DNA of 64,000 nucleotides from Burkholderia cepacia ATCC 25416 (GCF_001411495.1 NZ_CP012981.1:2790001-2854000), one strand, 5' to 3'; shown: positions 7,555 to 17,150, counted from the first letter of the stretch. The notes: generated from the sequence alone by a model not told the origin. Translations and numbers: made by a program.

Positions 7555-8856
7555 ATGCTTGCATGGATCGGCGCGATCGCCATCGTCGCGCTGTTCGGCC
7601 TGATCATCACGAAGCGGCTGTCGCCGCTCGTCGCGCTGATCGTCGTGCCGGTGGCCGCGTCGCTCGCGGCCGGTTTCGGGCTCGCGACCGGCAAGTTCAT
7701 CGTGCACGGCGTACAGAACATCGGCCCGATCGCCGGGATGTTCGTTTTTGCGATTCTTTTTTTCGGTATCCTCACCGACGCCGGGATGCTCGACCCGATC
7801 ATCGCGGGCGTGCTGCGCGTGATCGGCTGCCATCCGCCGCGCATCGTGATGGGCTCGGCGCTGCTCGCGCTGCTGATTCACCTCGACGGCTCCGGCGCCG
7901 TCACGTTTCTCGTCACGCTGCCCGCGATGATGCCGCTCTATACGCGGCTCGGAATGGATCGGCGCATCCTCGCGTGCGTCGCGTCGATGGCGGCCGGCGT
8001 CAATTTCCTGCCGTGGGTCGGGCCGATGCTGCGGGCGTCGGCGGCGCTGCACATTCCCGGTTCCGCGATCTTCATGCCGATGATTCCGGTGCAGATCGTC
8101 GGGCTCGTGTTCGTGTTCGGCACCGCGTACGTGCTCGGCGTGCGCGAGGCGAAACGGCTCGGGCTCGATCGTGCCGGCGCGGCACCGCTCGAGATCGCGC
8201 CGCGTGCGCTGACCGATGCCGAGCGCGCGTTACGCCGGCCGGAACGCTTCCGGATCAATCTCGCGCTGACGCTCGTGGTGCTCGTCACGCTCGTGTCGGG
8301 CATCGTCGACCCGATGGTGATGTTCATGCTCGGCACGGTCGCCGCGCTCGTGATCAACTACCCGGACGTGCAGGCCCAGCGCGAGCGGATCGACGCGCAT
8401 GCGAAGGCCGCGCTGATGATGGCGAGCGTGCTGCTCGCGGCCGGCGCGTTCACCGGCATCATGTCCGGCACCGGGATGCTGAAGGCGATGGCGGACGTGG
8501 TGGTCGCGCACGTGCCGGTCGAGCATGCGCGCCACATGCCGTTCGTGCTCGGGCTGCTGTCGATGCCGCTCAGCCTGCTGTTCGACCCCGATTCGTTCTA
8601 CTTCGGCGTGCTGCCGGTGCTCGCGGAAAGCGCGAAGCTGCTCGGCGTGCCGCCGATCCAGATGGCGCAGGCCGCGCTGCTCGGCCAGATGACGACGGGG
8701 TTCCCGGTGAGCCCGCTCACGCCCGCGACGTTCCTGATCGTCGGCCTGACCGGCGTCGAGCTCGCCGAGCATCAGAAATTCACGCTTCCGTTCCTGTTCG
8801 CCGCCACGGTGCTGATGGTGTTTGCCGCGGTGATCGTCGGCGTGTTTCCGTTGTGA
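7555..8856 (+). CDS. CitMHS-family citrate/carboxylate:H+ symporter
   Basis: The 433-residue inner-membrane protein has about 11-12 hydrophobic helices. It carries features of CitM/CitH metal-citrate carriers: an N-terminal LVALIVVPVAASL, the conserved HLDGSGAVTFLVTLPAMMPLY segment and the late FPVSPLTPATFLIVGL segment. Family members import divalent-metal complexes of citrate. It sits between the CoA-transferase and acyl-CoA dehydrogenase genes, which suggests it brings in the carboxylate they degrade. The ATG follows a GAAGAGGAGA ribosome-binding site. Confidence 0.88.
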   Translation: MLAWIGAIAIVALFGLIITKRLSPLVALIVVPVAASLAAGFGLATGKFIVHGVQNIGPIAGMFVFAILFFGILTDAGMLDPIIAGVLRVIGCHPPRIVMGSALLALLIHLDGSGAVTFLVTLPAMMPLYTRLGMDRRILACVASMAAGVNFLPWVGPMLRASAALHIPGSAIFMPMIPVQIVGLVFVFGTAYVLGVREAKRLGLDRAGAAPLEIAPRALTDAERALRRPERFRINLALTLVVLVTLVSGIVDPMVMFMLGTVAALVINYPDVQAQRERIDAHAKAALMMASVLLAAGAFTGIMSGTGMLKAMADVVVAHVPVEHARHMPFVLGLLSMPLSLLFDPDSFYFGVLPVLAESAKLLGVPPIQMAQAALLGQMTTGFPVSPLTPATFLIVGLTGVELAEHQKFTLPFLFAATVLMVFAAVIVGVFPL

Positions 8857-8998
8857 GCGCCCCAGGCCTGCCGCGTCGTGCCGGCGCTCCGACGGGGCGA
8901 TCCCGCGAGGGAACGTTCCGCCGGGCGCACCCCCTGGCGCCGCCTGGCATTTTCTTCAGAGCGGCGCGGCCGCTCGGCCTTTTCCCGGAGAGCCATCC

Positions 8999-10165
8999 AT
9001 GCAGTTCGACCTGACCGACGACCAGCGCGCAATCGAAAGCGCGATCGAGAAAATCTGTGCGCGCTTCGGCGACGACTACTGGCTCGAACGCGATCGCGCG
9101 GGCGGGTTTCCCGCCGATTTCCACGCGGCGCTTGCCGAGGCCGGCTGGCTCGGCATCGCGATGGACCCGGCGCACGGCGGGGCCGGGCTCGGGATGACCG
9201 AGGCCGCGCTGATGATGCGCACGATCAGCGCATCGGGAGCCGGCCTGTCCGGCGCATCGGCCGTCCACATGAACATCTTCGGGCTGAACCCGGTGCAGGT
9301 GTTCGGCAACGACGCACAGAAGGCGCGTTTCCTGCCGCCGCTGATCGCCGGGCGCGACAAGGCGTGCTTCGCGGTGACGGAACCCGATGCGGGCCTCGAC
9401 ACCACGCACTTGAGCACGCAGGCCCGCCGCGACGGCGACCACTACGTGCTGAGCGGGCGCAAGATCTGGATCTCGACCGCGCAGGTGGCGAACAAGATGC
9501 TGATCATCGCGCGCACGACGCCGCTCGACCGGGTCGCGAAGCCGACCGACGGGCTGAGCCTGTTCTACACCGATCTCGACCGGTCGCGCGTCGAGGTGCG
9601 CGAGATCGAGAAGATGGGCCGCAAGGCGGTCGATTCGAACATGCTGTTCATCGACAACCTGCGCGTGCCGGAAGGCGACCTGATCGGCAACGAAGGCGAT
9701 GGCTTCCGCTATCTGCTGCACGGGCTGAATCCGGAACGCATCCTGATCGCGGCGGAGGCGATCGGGCTCGGGCAGGCCGCGCTGCGCCGCGCGACGCAGT
9801 ATGCGTGCGAGCGCGTCGTGTTCGGCCGGCCGATCGGGCAGAACCAGTCGATCCAGCATCCGCTCGCGCAGGCGTGGATGCAGCTCGAGGCCGCGTGGCT
9901 GATGGTGATGAAGGCCGCGACGCGCTACGACGCGGGGCAGCCGTGCGGCGCGGAAGCGAACGCCGCGAAATACCTCGGCGCGGAAGCCGCGTTCCAGGCG
10001 TGCCAGACGGCGGTCGCGACGCACGGCGGGATGGGCTACGCGAAGGAATACCATGTCGAACGCTACCTGCGCGAGTGTATGATTCCGAGGCTCGCGCCCG
10101 TGAGTCCGCAACTGATCCTGTGCTACATCGCGGAGAAGGTGCTCGGGCTGCCGAAGTCGTACTGA
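8999..10165 (+). CDS. Acyl-CoA dehydrogenase
   Basis: The 388-residue flavoprotein has the standard acyl-CoA dehydrogenase fold order. The N-terminal helical domain carries MQFDLTDDQRAIE. The flavin-binding signature is CFAVTEPDAGLDTTHL, followed by GRKIWISTAQVANKMLI, and the C-terminal helices carry ATHGGMGYAKEYHVERYLRE, the usual site of late catalytic and FAD contacts. It oxidises the alpha-beta bond of an acyl-CoA and passes electrons to ETF. The gene is third in the catabolic cluster, 142 bp after the transporter. The acyl substrate is not predictable from sequence. Confidence 0.93.
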   Translation: MQFDLTDDQRAIESAIEKICARFGDDYWLERDRAGGFPADFHAALAEAGWLGIAMDPAHGGAGLGMTEAALMMRTISASGAGLSGASAVHMNIFGLNPVQVFGNDAQKARFLPPLIAGRDKACFAVTEPDAGLDTTHLSTQARRDGDHYVLSGRKIWISTAQVANKMLIIARTTPLDRVAKPTDGLSLFYTDLDRSRVEVREIEKMGRKAVDSNMLFIDNLRVPEGDLIGNEGDGFRYLLHGLNPERILIAAEAIGLGQAALRRATQYACERVVFGRPIGQNQSIQHPLAQAWMQLEAAWLMVMKAATRYDAGQPCGAEANAAKYLGAEAAFQACQTAVATHGGMGYAKEYHVERYLRECMIPRLAPVSPQLILCYIAEKVLGLPKSY

Positions 10166-10225
10166 CCGTATCGACCCGGCGGCCGGCCCGGCGCGCGGTT
10201 TCCCGTTCCGATTCAAGCGCTCGTC

Positions 10226-10969
10226 ATGGACGTCAAACTCGTTGCCCGCACGCTCGACCTGTTCGAGCTGTTCGCCGCCGAACGGCGGCCGCTGCCGCTC
10301 ACCGAACTCGCGCGCCTGCTCAATGTGCCGGCGTCGAGCTGCCTCGCGATGGCGCGCACGCTCGTGAGCCGCGGTTACCTGTACGAAGTGCGCAGGCGCG
10401 GCGGCTACTACCCGACGCGCCGCCTGCAGACGATCGCCGCGGCGATCGACGCGACCGACCCCGTCGTCGACGTCGTCCATCCGCATCTCGTCGCGCTGCG
10501 CGACGCGAGCCGCGAGACGGCCGTGCTCGGCAAGATCCAGGGCGTGTCGGTCACCTACCTCGACGTCGTCGAATCGGAGCAGGCGATCCGTTATACGCGC
10601 GAGCCGGGCGAACTGCGCCCGCTGCATGCGAACTCGATCGGCAAGGCGATTTTCGCGGAACTGGCCGGCGACGCGCAGCAGGCGCTCGGCGCGCAGTTGC
10701 CGTTCGAGCGCTTCACCGACGCGACGGTGGCGGACCTGCCCGCGCTCGTCGCGCAAACCGCACGGTTTCGCGAACTCGGCTGGGCCGAGAACTTCGGCGA
10801 GAGCGCGCCCGAGCTGTCGGCGATCGCGGTTGCGCTGACGCTCGACGGCGACTGGTACGGGCTGTCGGTGGTCGGGCCGTCCGAGCGGATCCGCCAGCAT
10901 CGCGATACGCATGCGGCGCTGCTCGTCGACGCGAAGGCCAGGCTGCTCGCCGAGCACGCGCGCGGCTGA
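10226..10969 (+). CDS. IclR-family transcriptional regulator
   Basis: The 247-residue protein has an N-terminal winged helix-turn-helix (LTELARLLNVPASSCLAMARTLVSRGYL is the core, about residues 24-52). A C-terminal IclR effector domain follows, with HANSIGKAIFAEL, the conserved pocket region. It ends the CoA-transferase/transporter/dehydrogenase cluster, 60 bp after the dehydrogenase, and most likely regulates it in response to the substrate. The palindrome at 6133-6148 is a plausible target but untested. Confidence 0.9.
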   Translation: MDVKLVARTLDLFELFAAERRPLPLTELARLLNVPASSCLAMARTLVSRGYLYEVRRRGGYYPTRRLQTIAAAIDATDPVVDVVHPHLVALRDASRETAVLGKIQGVSVTYLDVVESEQAIRYTREPGELRPLHANSIGKAIFAELAGDAQQALGAQLPFERFTDATVADLPALVAQTARFRELGWAENFGESAPELSAIAVALTLDGDWYGLSVVGPSERIRQHRDTHAALLVDAKARLLAEHARG

Positions 10970-11094
10970 CGGCGGGCGGGGCGCGCCGGAGGAGGGCCAG
11001 CAAGCGAAGCGGGCCGTCCGCCGGCGATCGGGCCGCGATCGCCGTGAACGGCCCCCGATGCGCGTGCAGGCCTAGCGACGGCCGATCCGCGGCA

Positions 11095-12450
11095 TCACGA
11101 CTTCACCCACACACCGCCCGCACTCGGGTTGTCGCCTTGCGTCCACCATTTCGCGCAGTATTTCGCGCCCTGGTACATCACGCAGGTGCCGCCTGAATAC
11201 GCGGTGGTCGCCGACCACGTGGCCGTGCCGCCGCCGACCGGTTTCCACACGGCGGCCTGGCCGGGCACGTCGCCCTGCGTCCACCATTGCGCCTGATACG
11301 TCGTGCCCTGGTAGGTGACGGTCGCGCCGGCCGTATAGACCTGGCCGGCCGCCCAGGGCGCGCCCGGTTGCGGCGTGCCGCCGTCCGAGCCGCCGCCGTA
11401 GTTCGGATCCTGCGTGACGCCCGCGCCCCACTTGCCGTCGAGCTGCCTGAAGATCGTTGCGAACGCATACGGCTGCTGCGCGACGCCCGAACAGGTCGGC
11501 GACGCATAGGTGCCGCCGGACGGGCACGCCTGGTCGCGGCCGACCGACCAGTTGCCGAAGAAGCCGTAGCCGTTGGCGACCGCCGCGTTCAGCACGCTCT
11601 GCGCATTCGCGAGCGTGAAGGTTTCGCCCTGCACGTCGTTCACGCCGATCATCGGCGTGACGCCGACCATCTGCCAGAGCTGGGCATGGGTCTTCGGCTG
11701 GCCGGCCGACTTGAAGGCCGTATCGAGTTGCGCGTACAGCGCCTGCGCGGCGCTGATCGCGGCCGCCCCCATATCGATGTTCGCGGGGCCGTAGTCCATC
11801 GCCATCACGTTCACCGCATCGAACACGGCCTTGTTCGAGATCGCCGCGTTGACGACGTTCAGGCCGTCCTGCGTGAGCCCGGTCGGCATCGTCGGCAGCG
11901 TCAGCGTGACGTGCAGCGGCTTGCCTTTCGCCGCATAACTCGCCTGCAGCTGGGCGACGGCCTGGAAGTTGCGCGCGACCGCGGCCGTGTCGAGCTGCGA
12001 CGCGCCCTCGATGTCGAAGTCGATGTGCGTGAGGCCATACGTGTCGATCACGGTCTGGTACGCGCTCGCGAGCGCGGGAACCGTCGAGCATGCCTGCATC
12101 AGCGGCGTGCCGTTCGCGCCGCCGAACGACACGGCGACTTCGCCGCCTTTCGCGCGATAGCTCGCGATCGACGTCGACAGCGCGGTCAGCAGGCCGCCGC
12201 TCGCGCCGTTGCCGATCGGCTGCACGCCGCCCCACGACGGCGTACACCCGTTGCCCGCGACCACGAACGCGAGCGTGAACTGCTGGATGCCTTGCCGGAC
12301 GCCGATCTGGTCGACGAGCGGCGTCGGATAGAGCGTCACGTCGACATAGGGCGCATAGACGCCGGCGCCCTGGGACACGCTCGCCACGGCGAGCAGGCAA
12401 CCCGCGGCAAGCGCGCGCGGGATGAAACGCGGCAACACATTGTTGTGCAT
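11095..12450 (-). CDS. Secreted GH18 chitinase with two C-terminal chitin-binding (CBM5/12) modules
   Basis: The 451-residue precursor has a Sec signal peptide (hydrophobic core LAAGCLLAVASVS, cleavage near residue 29). A GH18 catalytic domain covers about residues 33-335. The DxDxE catalytic motif reads DFDIE at residues 144-148, so E148 is the predicted acid. The C-terminus holds two CBM5/12 chitin-binding modules ending in AQWWTQGDVPG and AKWWTQGDNPS, joined by a Gly-rich linker. The architecture fits an extracellular endochitinase-type enzyme. I chose the ATG at 12450 because the signal peptide starts there. It is divergent from the lectin gene, with a 390-bp intergenic region between. 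Confidence 0.93.
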   Translation of the reverse strand: MHNNVLPRFIPRALAAGCLLAVASVSQGAGVYAPYVDVTLYPTPLVDQIGVRQGIQQFTLAFVVAGNGCTPSWGGVQPIGNGASGGLLTALSTSIASYRAKGGEVAVSFGGANGTPLMQACSTVPALASAYQTVIDTYGLTHIDFDIEGASQLDTAAVARNFQAVAQLQASYAAKGKPLHVTLTLPTMPTGLTQDGLNVVNAAISNKAVFDAVNVMAMDYGPANIDMGAAAISAAQALYAQLDTAFKSAGQPKTHAQLWQMVGVTPMIGVNDVQGETFTLANAQSVLNAAVANGYGFFGNWSVGRDQACPSGGTYASPTCSGVAQQPYAFATIFRQLDGKWGAGVTQDPNYGGGSDGGTPQPGAPWAAGQVYTAGATVTYQGTTYQAQWWTQGDVPGQAAVWKPVGGGTATWSATTAYSGGTCVMYQGAKYCAKWWTQGDNPSAGGVWVKS

Positions 12451-12840
12451 TGTGTTCTCCAAGTGGAAGAGGGATACGCTGGCCCGCGTATCGCCGCCGG
12501 TCGGGCGACCGGGCATGCCCGGCCGGCGGCGTGCCCATCTTGGAGGATTCGCGTCGAATAGTGAATGCTTAGTTGTTCTTTTTGTTATTTGATTCTCGAT
12601 ACGTAACGATCTTGCCGATTCGACATCGTTCCGTCATGCATCGGGCGCGGAGCGGGACAAAATTGCCGTCGATTTCGACTTGAAATCGACGCTTTCGACG
12701 CCCCTTGATGGCCGCCTCGATCATGTAATCACGTGTAATCGCTTTCGACGCATGCGCGGCATAACTTTGTCTGCGAGCGAAGTGCTTTCGCGCGAGGCTC
12801 ACTCACGACGTCACGTCGTTCCAACCATCAGGAGCTCAAC
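12451..12840. promoter_or_regulatory. 390-bp divergent intergenic region with repeated operator-like motifs
   Basis: This region between the chitinase and lectin genes is AT-richer than its surroundings and carries no convincing gene. It contains a perfect inverted repeat GTCGATTT/AAATCGAC (12668-12675 and 12683-12690, 7-bp spacer). A 12-mer CGCTTTCGACGC is duplicated at 12690-12701 and 12740-12751, 50 bp apart. A TGTAATC pair at 12724-12730 and 12734-12740 is spaced one helical turn apart. Such helically phased repeats suggest a shared activator or repressor for the two genes. The regulator is not identifiable here. Confidence 0.45.
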
Positions 12841-13164
12841 ATGCTGGAAAGAATCGTAGCAAAGCAGGCAGTCGGAAGCGTTCAAGGCGGCAATCAGGAT
12901 TCCTGGATCAACCCGCCTTTCAATGCCCAAATCACGTTTCCGGGCACGTTTTCGACCGCACCCATCGTGGTCGTGACGGCCCTCCAGGACCCCAACGACG
13001 CATCCAGTTATCCGGACACGTTCTCGGTGACGGTGACCAAGGTCACGACGACCGGATTCAACGTCAACATCACCCGCGAAGACAGGGTGTTCCCCAACTA
13101 CTCGGGCAGCGACTGGGGGCAAAACCTCTACGTTTCGTATATCGCCGAAGTGCCGAGCCAGTAA
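12841..13164 (+). CDS. H-type lectin domain protein
   Basis: The 107-residue protein is nearly all one H-type lectin domain. It shows NPPFNAQITFPGTFSTAPIV, then VVTALQ, a VTVTKVTTTGFNVNI strand pair and the closing LYVSYIAEV, as in discoidin/snail-agglutinin type lectins. These form trimers or hexamers and often bind N-acetylgalactosamine. There is no signal peptide, a feature shared with some other Burkholderia lectins that nevertheless reach the surface. A TCAGGAGCTC ribosome-binding site precedes the ATG. Its neighbours (chitinase and putative glycosidase) support a carbohydrate-related role. Confidence 0.8.
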   Translation: MLERIVAKQAVGSVQGGNQDSWINPPFNAQITFPGTFSTAPIVVVTALQDPNDASSYPDTFSVTVTKVTTTGFNVNITREDRVFPNYSGSDWGQNLYVSYIAEVPSQ

Positions 13165-13217
13165 AACCCGAACCGGAATCACGCGGCCGCTGCCTCTTTC
13201 CAACTGCGCCGGTTTCA

Positions 13218-13283
13218 CCGCCGGAAGTTTGACGAGGCAGTTCCGGCGGCCGGCCAGCCGCAGCCATTCACTGCGGCTGGCCG
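13218..13283 (+). terminator. Two tandem perfect hairpins after the lectin gene
   Basis: CCGCCGGAA (13218-13226) pairs with TTCCGGCGG (13241-13249). Immediately after, a 13-bp perfect stem (13251-13263 with 13271-13283) closes a 7-base loop. Neither is followed by a T-run, so this may be a factor-assisted terminator or an RNA-stabilising 3' structure rather than a classical intrinsic terminator. The remaining sequence to 13672 shows no supported gene. Confidence 0.45.
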
Positions 13284-13672
13284 CCATCGGCGTCGCTCGT
13301 TGCGCCGCATGCTCCGCGCAGGTTGTTTGCGCAGGCGAGGGCGGTCGAGGCGGTGATGGTGCGTTGCTGGACCCAGGACCCAGGGCTCACGACGCAGATC
13401 CCGCGATCCTGGCGCCGCAAAGGATCGCGCTCGATAGCCGGCACGGTGGCCTTCCAATGAAAAATGCCGGCATCGACGGCACGCGGGAGCGCTCGAATCG
13501 GTCGGGCAGACCCGCTACGTCCAATGTCCGGGGTATCCGCCGACCGTCGCCATCTGTCCGTCGGGTCGATCGATTCGGAATTCCAACATTGGCTCGCGGC
13601 ACGCCAAGGACGGGGGCACGGGTGCATCTGCGCCGCTCGCGGCCCCGCCATTTTCGTCAGGAAAGTCGAAAC

Positions 13673-15937
13673 ATGACAAGCACTCTACACATTCCGGCCG
13701 GCTACTTGACGCTCGGCCTGGACTCCACCGGCGCTGTCGTCGAACTCATCGATTCGCGCAGCGGCCGCAACTACATCTCGCCCGGGAAATCCGTCCCGCT
13801 CGTCAGGCTCGTGATCAACGGCGTACTGGCGAAACCCGCCGGCGTCCGATGGTCGTCCGCCGACAACACGCTGTCCTTCGTGAATGATGCCGGCCTCGCA
13901 TTCGAGGTCGATGTCCGCGTCCTGCAGAAAAACGGCTACGCCACCTTTGAAGTCACCCGCGTGTCGACCGATCCCGCTTCCGACGTTCAGACGCTGCTGT
14001 GGGGGCCGTTGCCTGTCGCGATCAACCAGACCGTCGGCGAAGCCGCGGGCGTGGTGCGAGACAACGAATTCGCGATCGGCCTCAAGCCGCTCAACGACCG
14101 CACCGAAGGCGCGTGGCCCAAGGAATATCCGCAATACGGCTGGGAAAGCGACGTCATCCCCAATCCTTACAACGTGGACGTGGCGGCGCTGGAGCCGTGG
14201 TGCGCGGCGGCGAAGACGTCATGGGGGGCCGTGCTGCGCGCCTTCACGTTCGACTATACGCGCCGGCGCGACCGGCTCAATCCCAATGGCTATCCGATCC
14301 CGCTCGGCCCGCTCGACAGCGCGGGCTCGGTCATCGGTTCGAAGATTGCGCTGTACGGCAGCGCACCGGAACTCGTGACGACCCTGTTGTCGTTCATTGC
14401 CTCGGGTGAAAACCTCCCGTATCCGACCCAGAACGGCCAGTGGCAGAAAGTGGCGCAGGCCAGCGGCCAGTCGTCTTTCGTGCTGGACGATCTCGACACC
14501 GGCAATGTCGGCAAGGCAGCCCGATTCGCCAGCAGCGCGGGAATCAACTACATCTACTCGCCACGGAATTTTCGCGGCCCCTGGAAATATACCGGGCATT
14601 ATCAGTTCGACTTCACCTTCGGCGACAGCGACAGCGGAGCCGAAAAGCTGGTGGAAGCGGCAAAGGAGCACGGCGTCCGCGTCGGCGTCCATACCATGTC
14701 GGACTTCATCAGCGTCGGCCAGCCCACCTCCATCGATCCCTACGTTTCGCCGCCCGCGGATCCTCGTCTGGCCTTGGGCGGTCAAGCCGCCTTGTCCCGG
14801 CAGTTGAGCATGACGAGCACGATGCTCTACTTGAGCGGATTCGCGCCGGTGCGGGACGGGATCAACGAGCAGATGCTGCGTATCGGCAACGAGTTCATCT
14901 CGTTCAACGCGGTCCAAAGGGGCGTCACCGAATGGCAAGTCAGTGGACTGACCCGAGGCCAGTGGGGCTCCGTCCCGGCCGAAGCCGCGCGTGGCACGCC
15001 CGTTGCGAGGGTGATCGTGAATTCGTACGGCGGGGCCATCGGCGGCCTCGGCATCATCGACGAGATCGCCACCCGGCTGGGCGCCCTCAGGAACAACGTC
15101 GGCATCCGGTCCCACTCCTTCGACGGGGTGGAATCCGCCAGCGATACCGGCTGGGGCAGCTTCGGCATTGCCCGGTTGATCAACGGCACCTACGCCGCCC
15201 AGACCGGGCACGACGGATACATCAGCGAGACGAGCCGGATGACCTCGAACGCATGGGACACGCTGACCCGCGCGAGCTGGTCCAACCCGGACGTGGATCA
15301 GTTGTACCGCGACAACGCCTTCTACCAGGCCAACTACCTGCCGGGCATGCTTGGATGGTTCGATATCACGGGCGTCTCGTTGACCACGATCGAAACCAGG
15401 CTCGCACGCGGCGCGGCGCTCAACGCCGGCATTGGCTTCCAGAGCACGGTGGCATTCCTGCTCTCGGCAGAGTCGACGCCGGATATCCTCGACAAGATCA
15501 AGCAGTGGGAAACCGCCAGGAATCTCGGCGCATTCACCGAAAAGCAGAGGGCCGCGCTTCGCGACCAGACGACCTCGTGGACCCTGAGCGCCGTCACCCC
15601 CGGGCAAAGCTGGTCGTTGCAGCAGGTGAATGCCGACGGCGTCCCGATCGGCGCTCCGCAGACCGTATCGGCACCCACACCGCAACTGGGCCCCGCCGTC
15701 CTGCCGGTCGCCACTCAAGGCACGCTCTACGGAGCGAAAATCACGACGAATACGCCTGCGACCGTCCGCTTCACGGTGACCAACGGGGGTTTGCCCCCAG
15801 GCCTCCAGTTCAATCAGGATACGGGCGGGATCGTTGGTACGCCGAGGAAGACCGGGCGGTACACGTTTACCGTCACGGCCACGAATGACGGGGGACTGGC
15901 TGACGCGCGAGCGGTTTACACCATCGTGGTGCAGTGA
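13673..15937 (+). CDS. Putative glycoside-hydrolase-like protein with C-terminal Ig-like (He_PIG) domain
   Basis: The 754-residue protein has no signal peptide. Its first 130 residues are beta-rich, like the N-terminal sandwich of many glycosidases (YLTLGLDSTGAVVELIDS). The central part has alternating strand/helix patterns with acidic segments (YQFDFTFGDSDSG, GIRSHSFDGVES), compatible with a TIM-barrel glycosidase of the alpha-galactosidase/GalNAcase kind. I cannot assign a GH family. The last 80 residues (FTVTNGGLPPGLQFNQDTGG onward) form a putative-Ig He_PIG domain. The ATG at 13673 is chosen because coding-like sequence starts there. It lies 508 bp after the lectin gene in the same direction. 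Confidence 0.6.
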   Translation: MTSTLHIPAGYLTLGLDSTGAVVELIDSRSGRNYISPGKSVPLVRLVINGVLAKPAGVRWSSADNTLSFVNDAGLAFEVDVRVLQKNGYATFEVTRVSTDPASDVQTLLWGPLPVAINQTVGEAAGVVRDNEFAIGLKPLNDRTEGAWPKEYPQYGWESDVIPNPYNVDVAALEPWCAAAKTSWGAVLRAFTFDYTRRRDRLNPNGYPIPLGPLDSAGSVIGSKIALYGSAPELVTTLLSFIASGENLPYPTQNGQWQKVAQASGQSSFVLDDLDTGNVGKAARFASSAGINYIYSPRNFRGPWKYTGHYQFDFTFGDSDSGAEKLVEAAKEHGVRVGVHTMSDFISVGQPTSIDPYVSPPADPRLALGGQAALSRQLSMTSTMLYLSGFAPVRDGINEQMLRIGNEFISFNAVQRGVTEWQVSGLTRGQWGSVPAEAARGTPVARVIVNSYGGAIGGLGIIDEIATRLGALRNNVGIRSHSFDGVESASDTGWGSFGIARLINGTYAAQTGHDGYISETSRMTSNAWDTLTRASWSNPDVDQLYRDNAFYQANYLPGMLGWFDITGVSLTTIETRLARGAALNAGIGFQSTVAFLLSAESTPDILDKIKQWETARNLGAFTEKQRAALRDQTTSWTLSAVTPGQSWSLQQVNADGVPIGAPQTVSAPTPQLGPAVLPVATQGTLYGAKITTNTPATVRFTVTNGGLPPGLQFNQDTGGIVGTPRKTGRYTFTVTATNDGGLADARAVYTIVVQ

Positions 15938-16153
15938 GGTATCGAGCAGCCCTCATCGATTTCGCGGGCGAGCGCGCCGGCATTCGGGACGCGCGTCGCG
16001 GCGGCTGTGCGGCGCGCGTCATTCCGGCGATACCCGCGGCATTCGGTGAGGGCGATCAACCGTTCCGGCAAACGTGATCGATGTGGAAGAGGGTGTCGCG
16101 CGGCCGGAACATCGAAACCACGGGGAAGGTCGATCCGGATCGCTTGACTCGCG

Positions 16154-17056
16154 TCAAGCCGATGCGGGCTGCACAAGCGAGCGCGCGAGTGCGACGAAGC
16201 GTTCGACGCACGCCGACGCAAACGGCTCGCTCCACGACATGATCTGCTCGACCGCGCGCGCGCCGGCGAGCGGCACGTACACGACGCCCGGACGCCGCAG
16301 CGTCGCCGTGAAGCCCGGCACGATCGCGATGCCGCGTTCGGCGGCCACCAGCGATACGAGCGTCGTGATCTGTGCCGCGGTCGCGCCGATGCGCGGCGCG
16401 AATCCGGACTGTGCGCACAGGTCGTCCAGTGCCGCGGCCAATGCCGAGCCGTAACCCGGCGGAAAAGTCACGAAGGTTTCGCTCGCCAGCGCCGCGACGT
16501 CGACGCTCGCGCGGCCCGCGAGCGGATTCGCGGCCGGCACGGCGGCCACGAGCGGTTCACGCGACACGACGAGCGACGCCACCGGCACGCCAGGCGCGTC
16601 GCCCCATGCCCAGCCGAAACCGATGTCCATCGTGCCGTCCGCGATCTGCCGGTGCTGGCTGGCGGTCGCCGCCTCGCGGAACGCGAGTTCGACGTCGGGC
16701 ATCGTGCGGCTCGCGGCGCGGATGACGTCCGGGAACGTGTCGGACATCGGAATGGCACTCGCATAGCCGATCACGATTCGTCCGGCGATGCCTTGCGCGA
16801 GCTTGCGCGCGCTCGCCTCGGCCTCGGCGGCCGCGCTGACGACGTTGCGCGCCTGTTCGAGGAACGCGGCGCCTGCCGGCGTCAGCCGCACCGCGCGCGT
16901 CGAACGCTCGAACAGCCGCACGCCGAGCTCGCTTTCCAGCGCGGCGATATGGCGCGTGAGCGGCGGCTGCGCGACGCGCAGGCGCAATGCCGCGCGGCCG
17001 AAGTGCAGTTCGTCGGCGACGACCACGAAATAGCGGAGGCGGCGCAGGTCGAGCAT
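16154..17056 (-). CDS. LysR-family transcriptional regulator
   Basis: This is a 300-residue LysR regulator. The N-terminal winged HTH is LRYFVVVADELHFGRAALRL followed by VAQPPLTRHIAALESELG and RLTPAGAAFLEQAR. The periplasmic-binding-protein-like effector domain starts near residue 90 (GRIVIGYASAIP). It is divergent from the MFS transporter at 17151 across 94 bp, the classic arrangement of a LysR protein controlling its neighbour. Two CGGTAT copies lie in the gap, but no clear T-N11-A box stands out. Confidence 0.93.
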   Translation of the reverse strand: MLDLRRLRYFVVVADELHFGRAALRLRVAQPPLTRHIAALESELGVRLFERSTRAVRLTPAGAAFLEQARNVVSAAAEAEASARKLAQGIAGRIVIGYASAIPMSDTFPDVIRAASRTMPDVELAFREAATASQHRQIADGTMDIGFGWAWGDAPGVPVASLVVSREPLVAAVPAANPLAGRASVDVAALASETFVTFPPGYGSALAAALDDLCAQSGFAPRIGATAAQITTLVSLVAAERGIAIVPGFTATLRRPGVVYVPLAGARAVEQIMSWSEPFASACVERFVALARSLVQPASA

Positions 17057-17150
17057 TGTTGTCGTTCCGGTATCAATCGCGATGAAAACGGTATTGGCGT
17101 GCGCACGGCGCGCTCGTCAGACTGTCGGCATCGACGACCAGGCAGCTCCG

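Noticed and set aside
12569..12802. 77-residue minus-strand open frame rich in Arg/Lys between chitinase and lectin genes
   Set aside because: No ribosome-binding site and no family; it crosses the operator-like repeats and is better explained as regulatory DNA.
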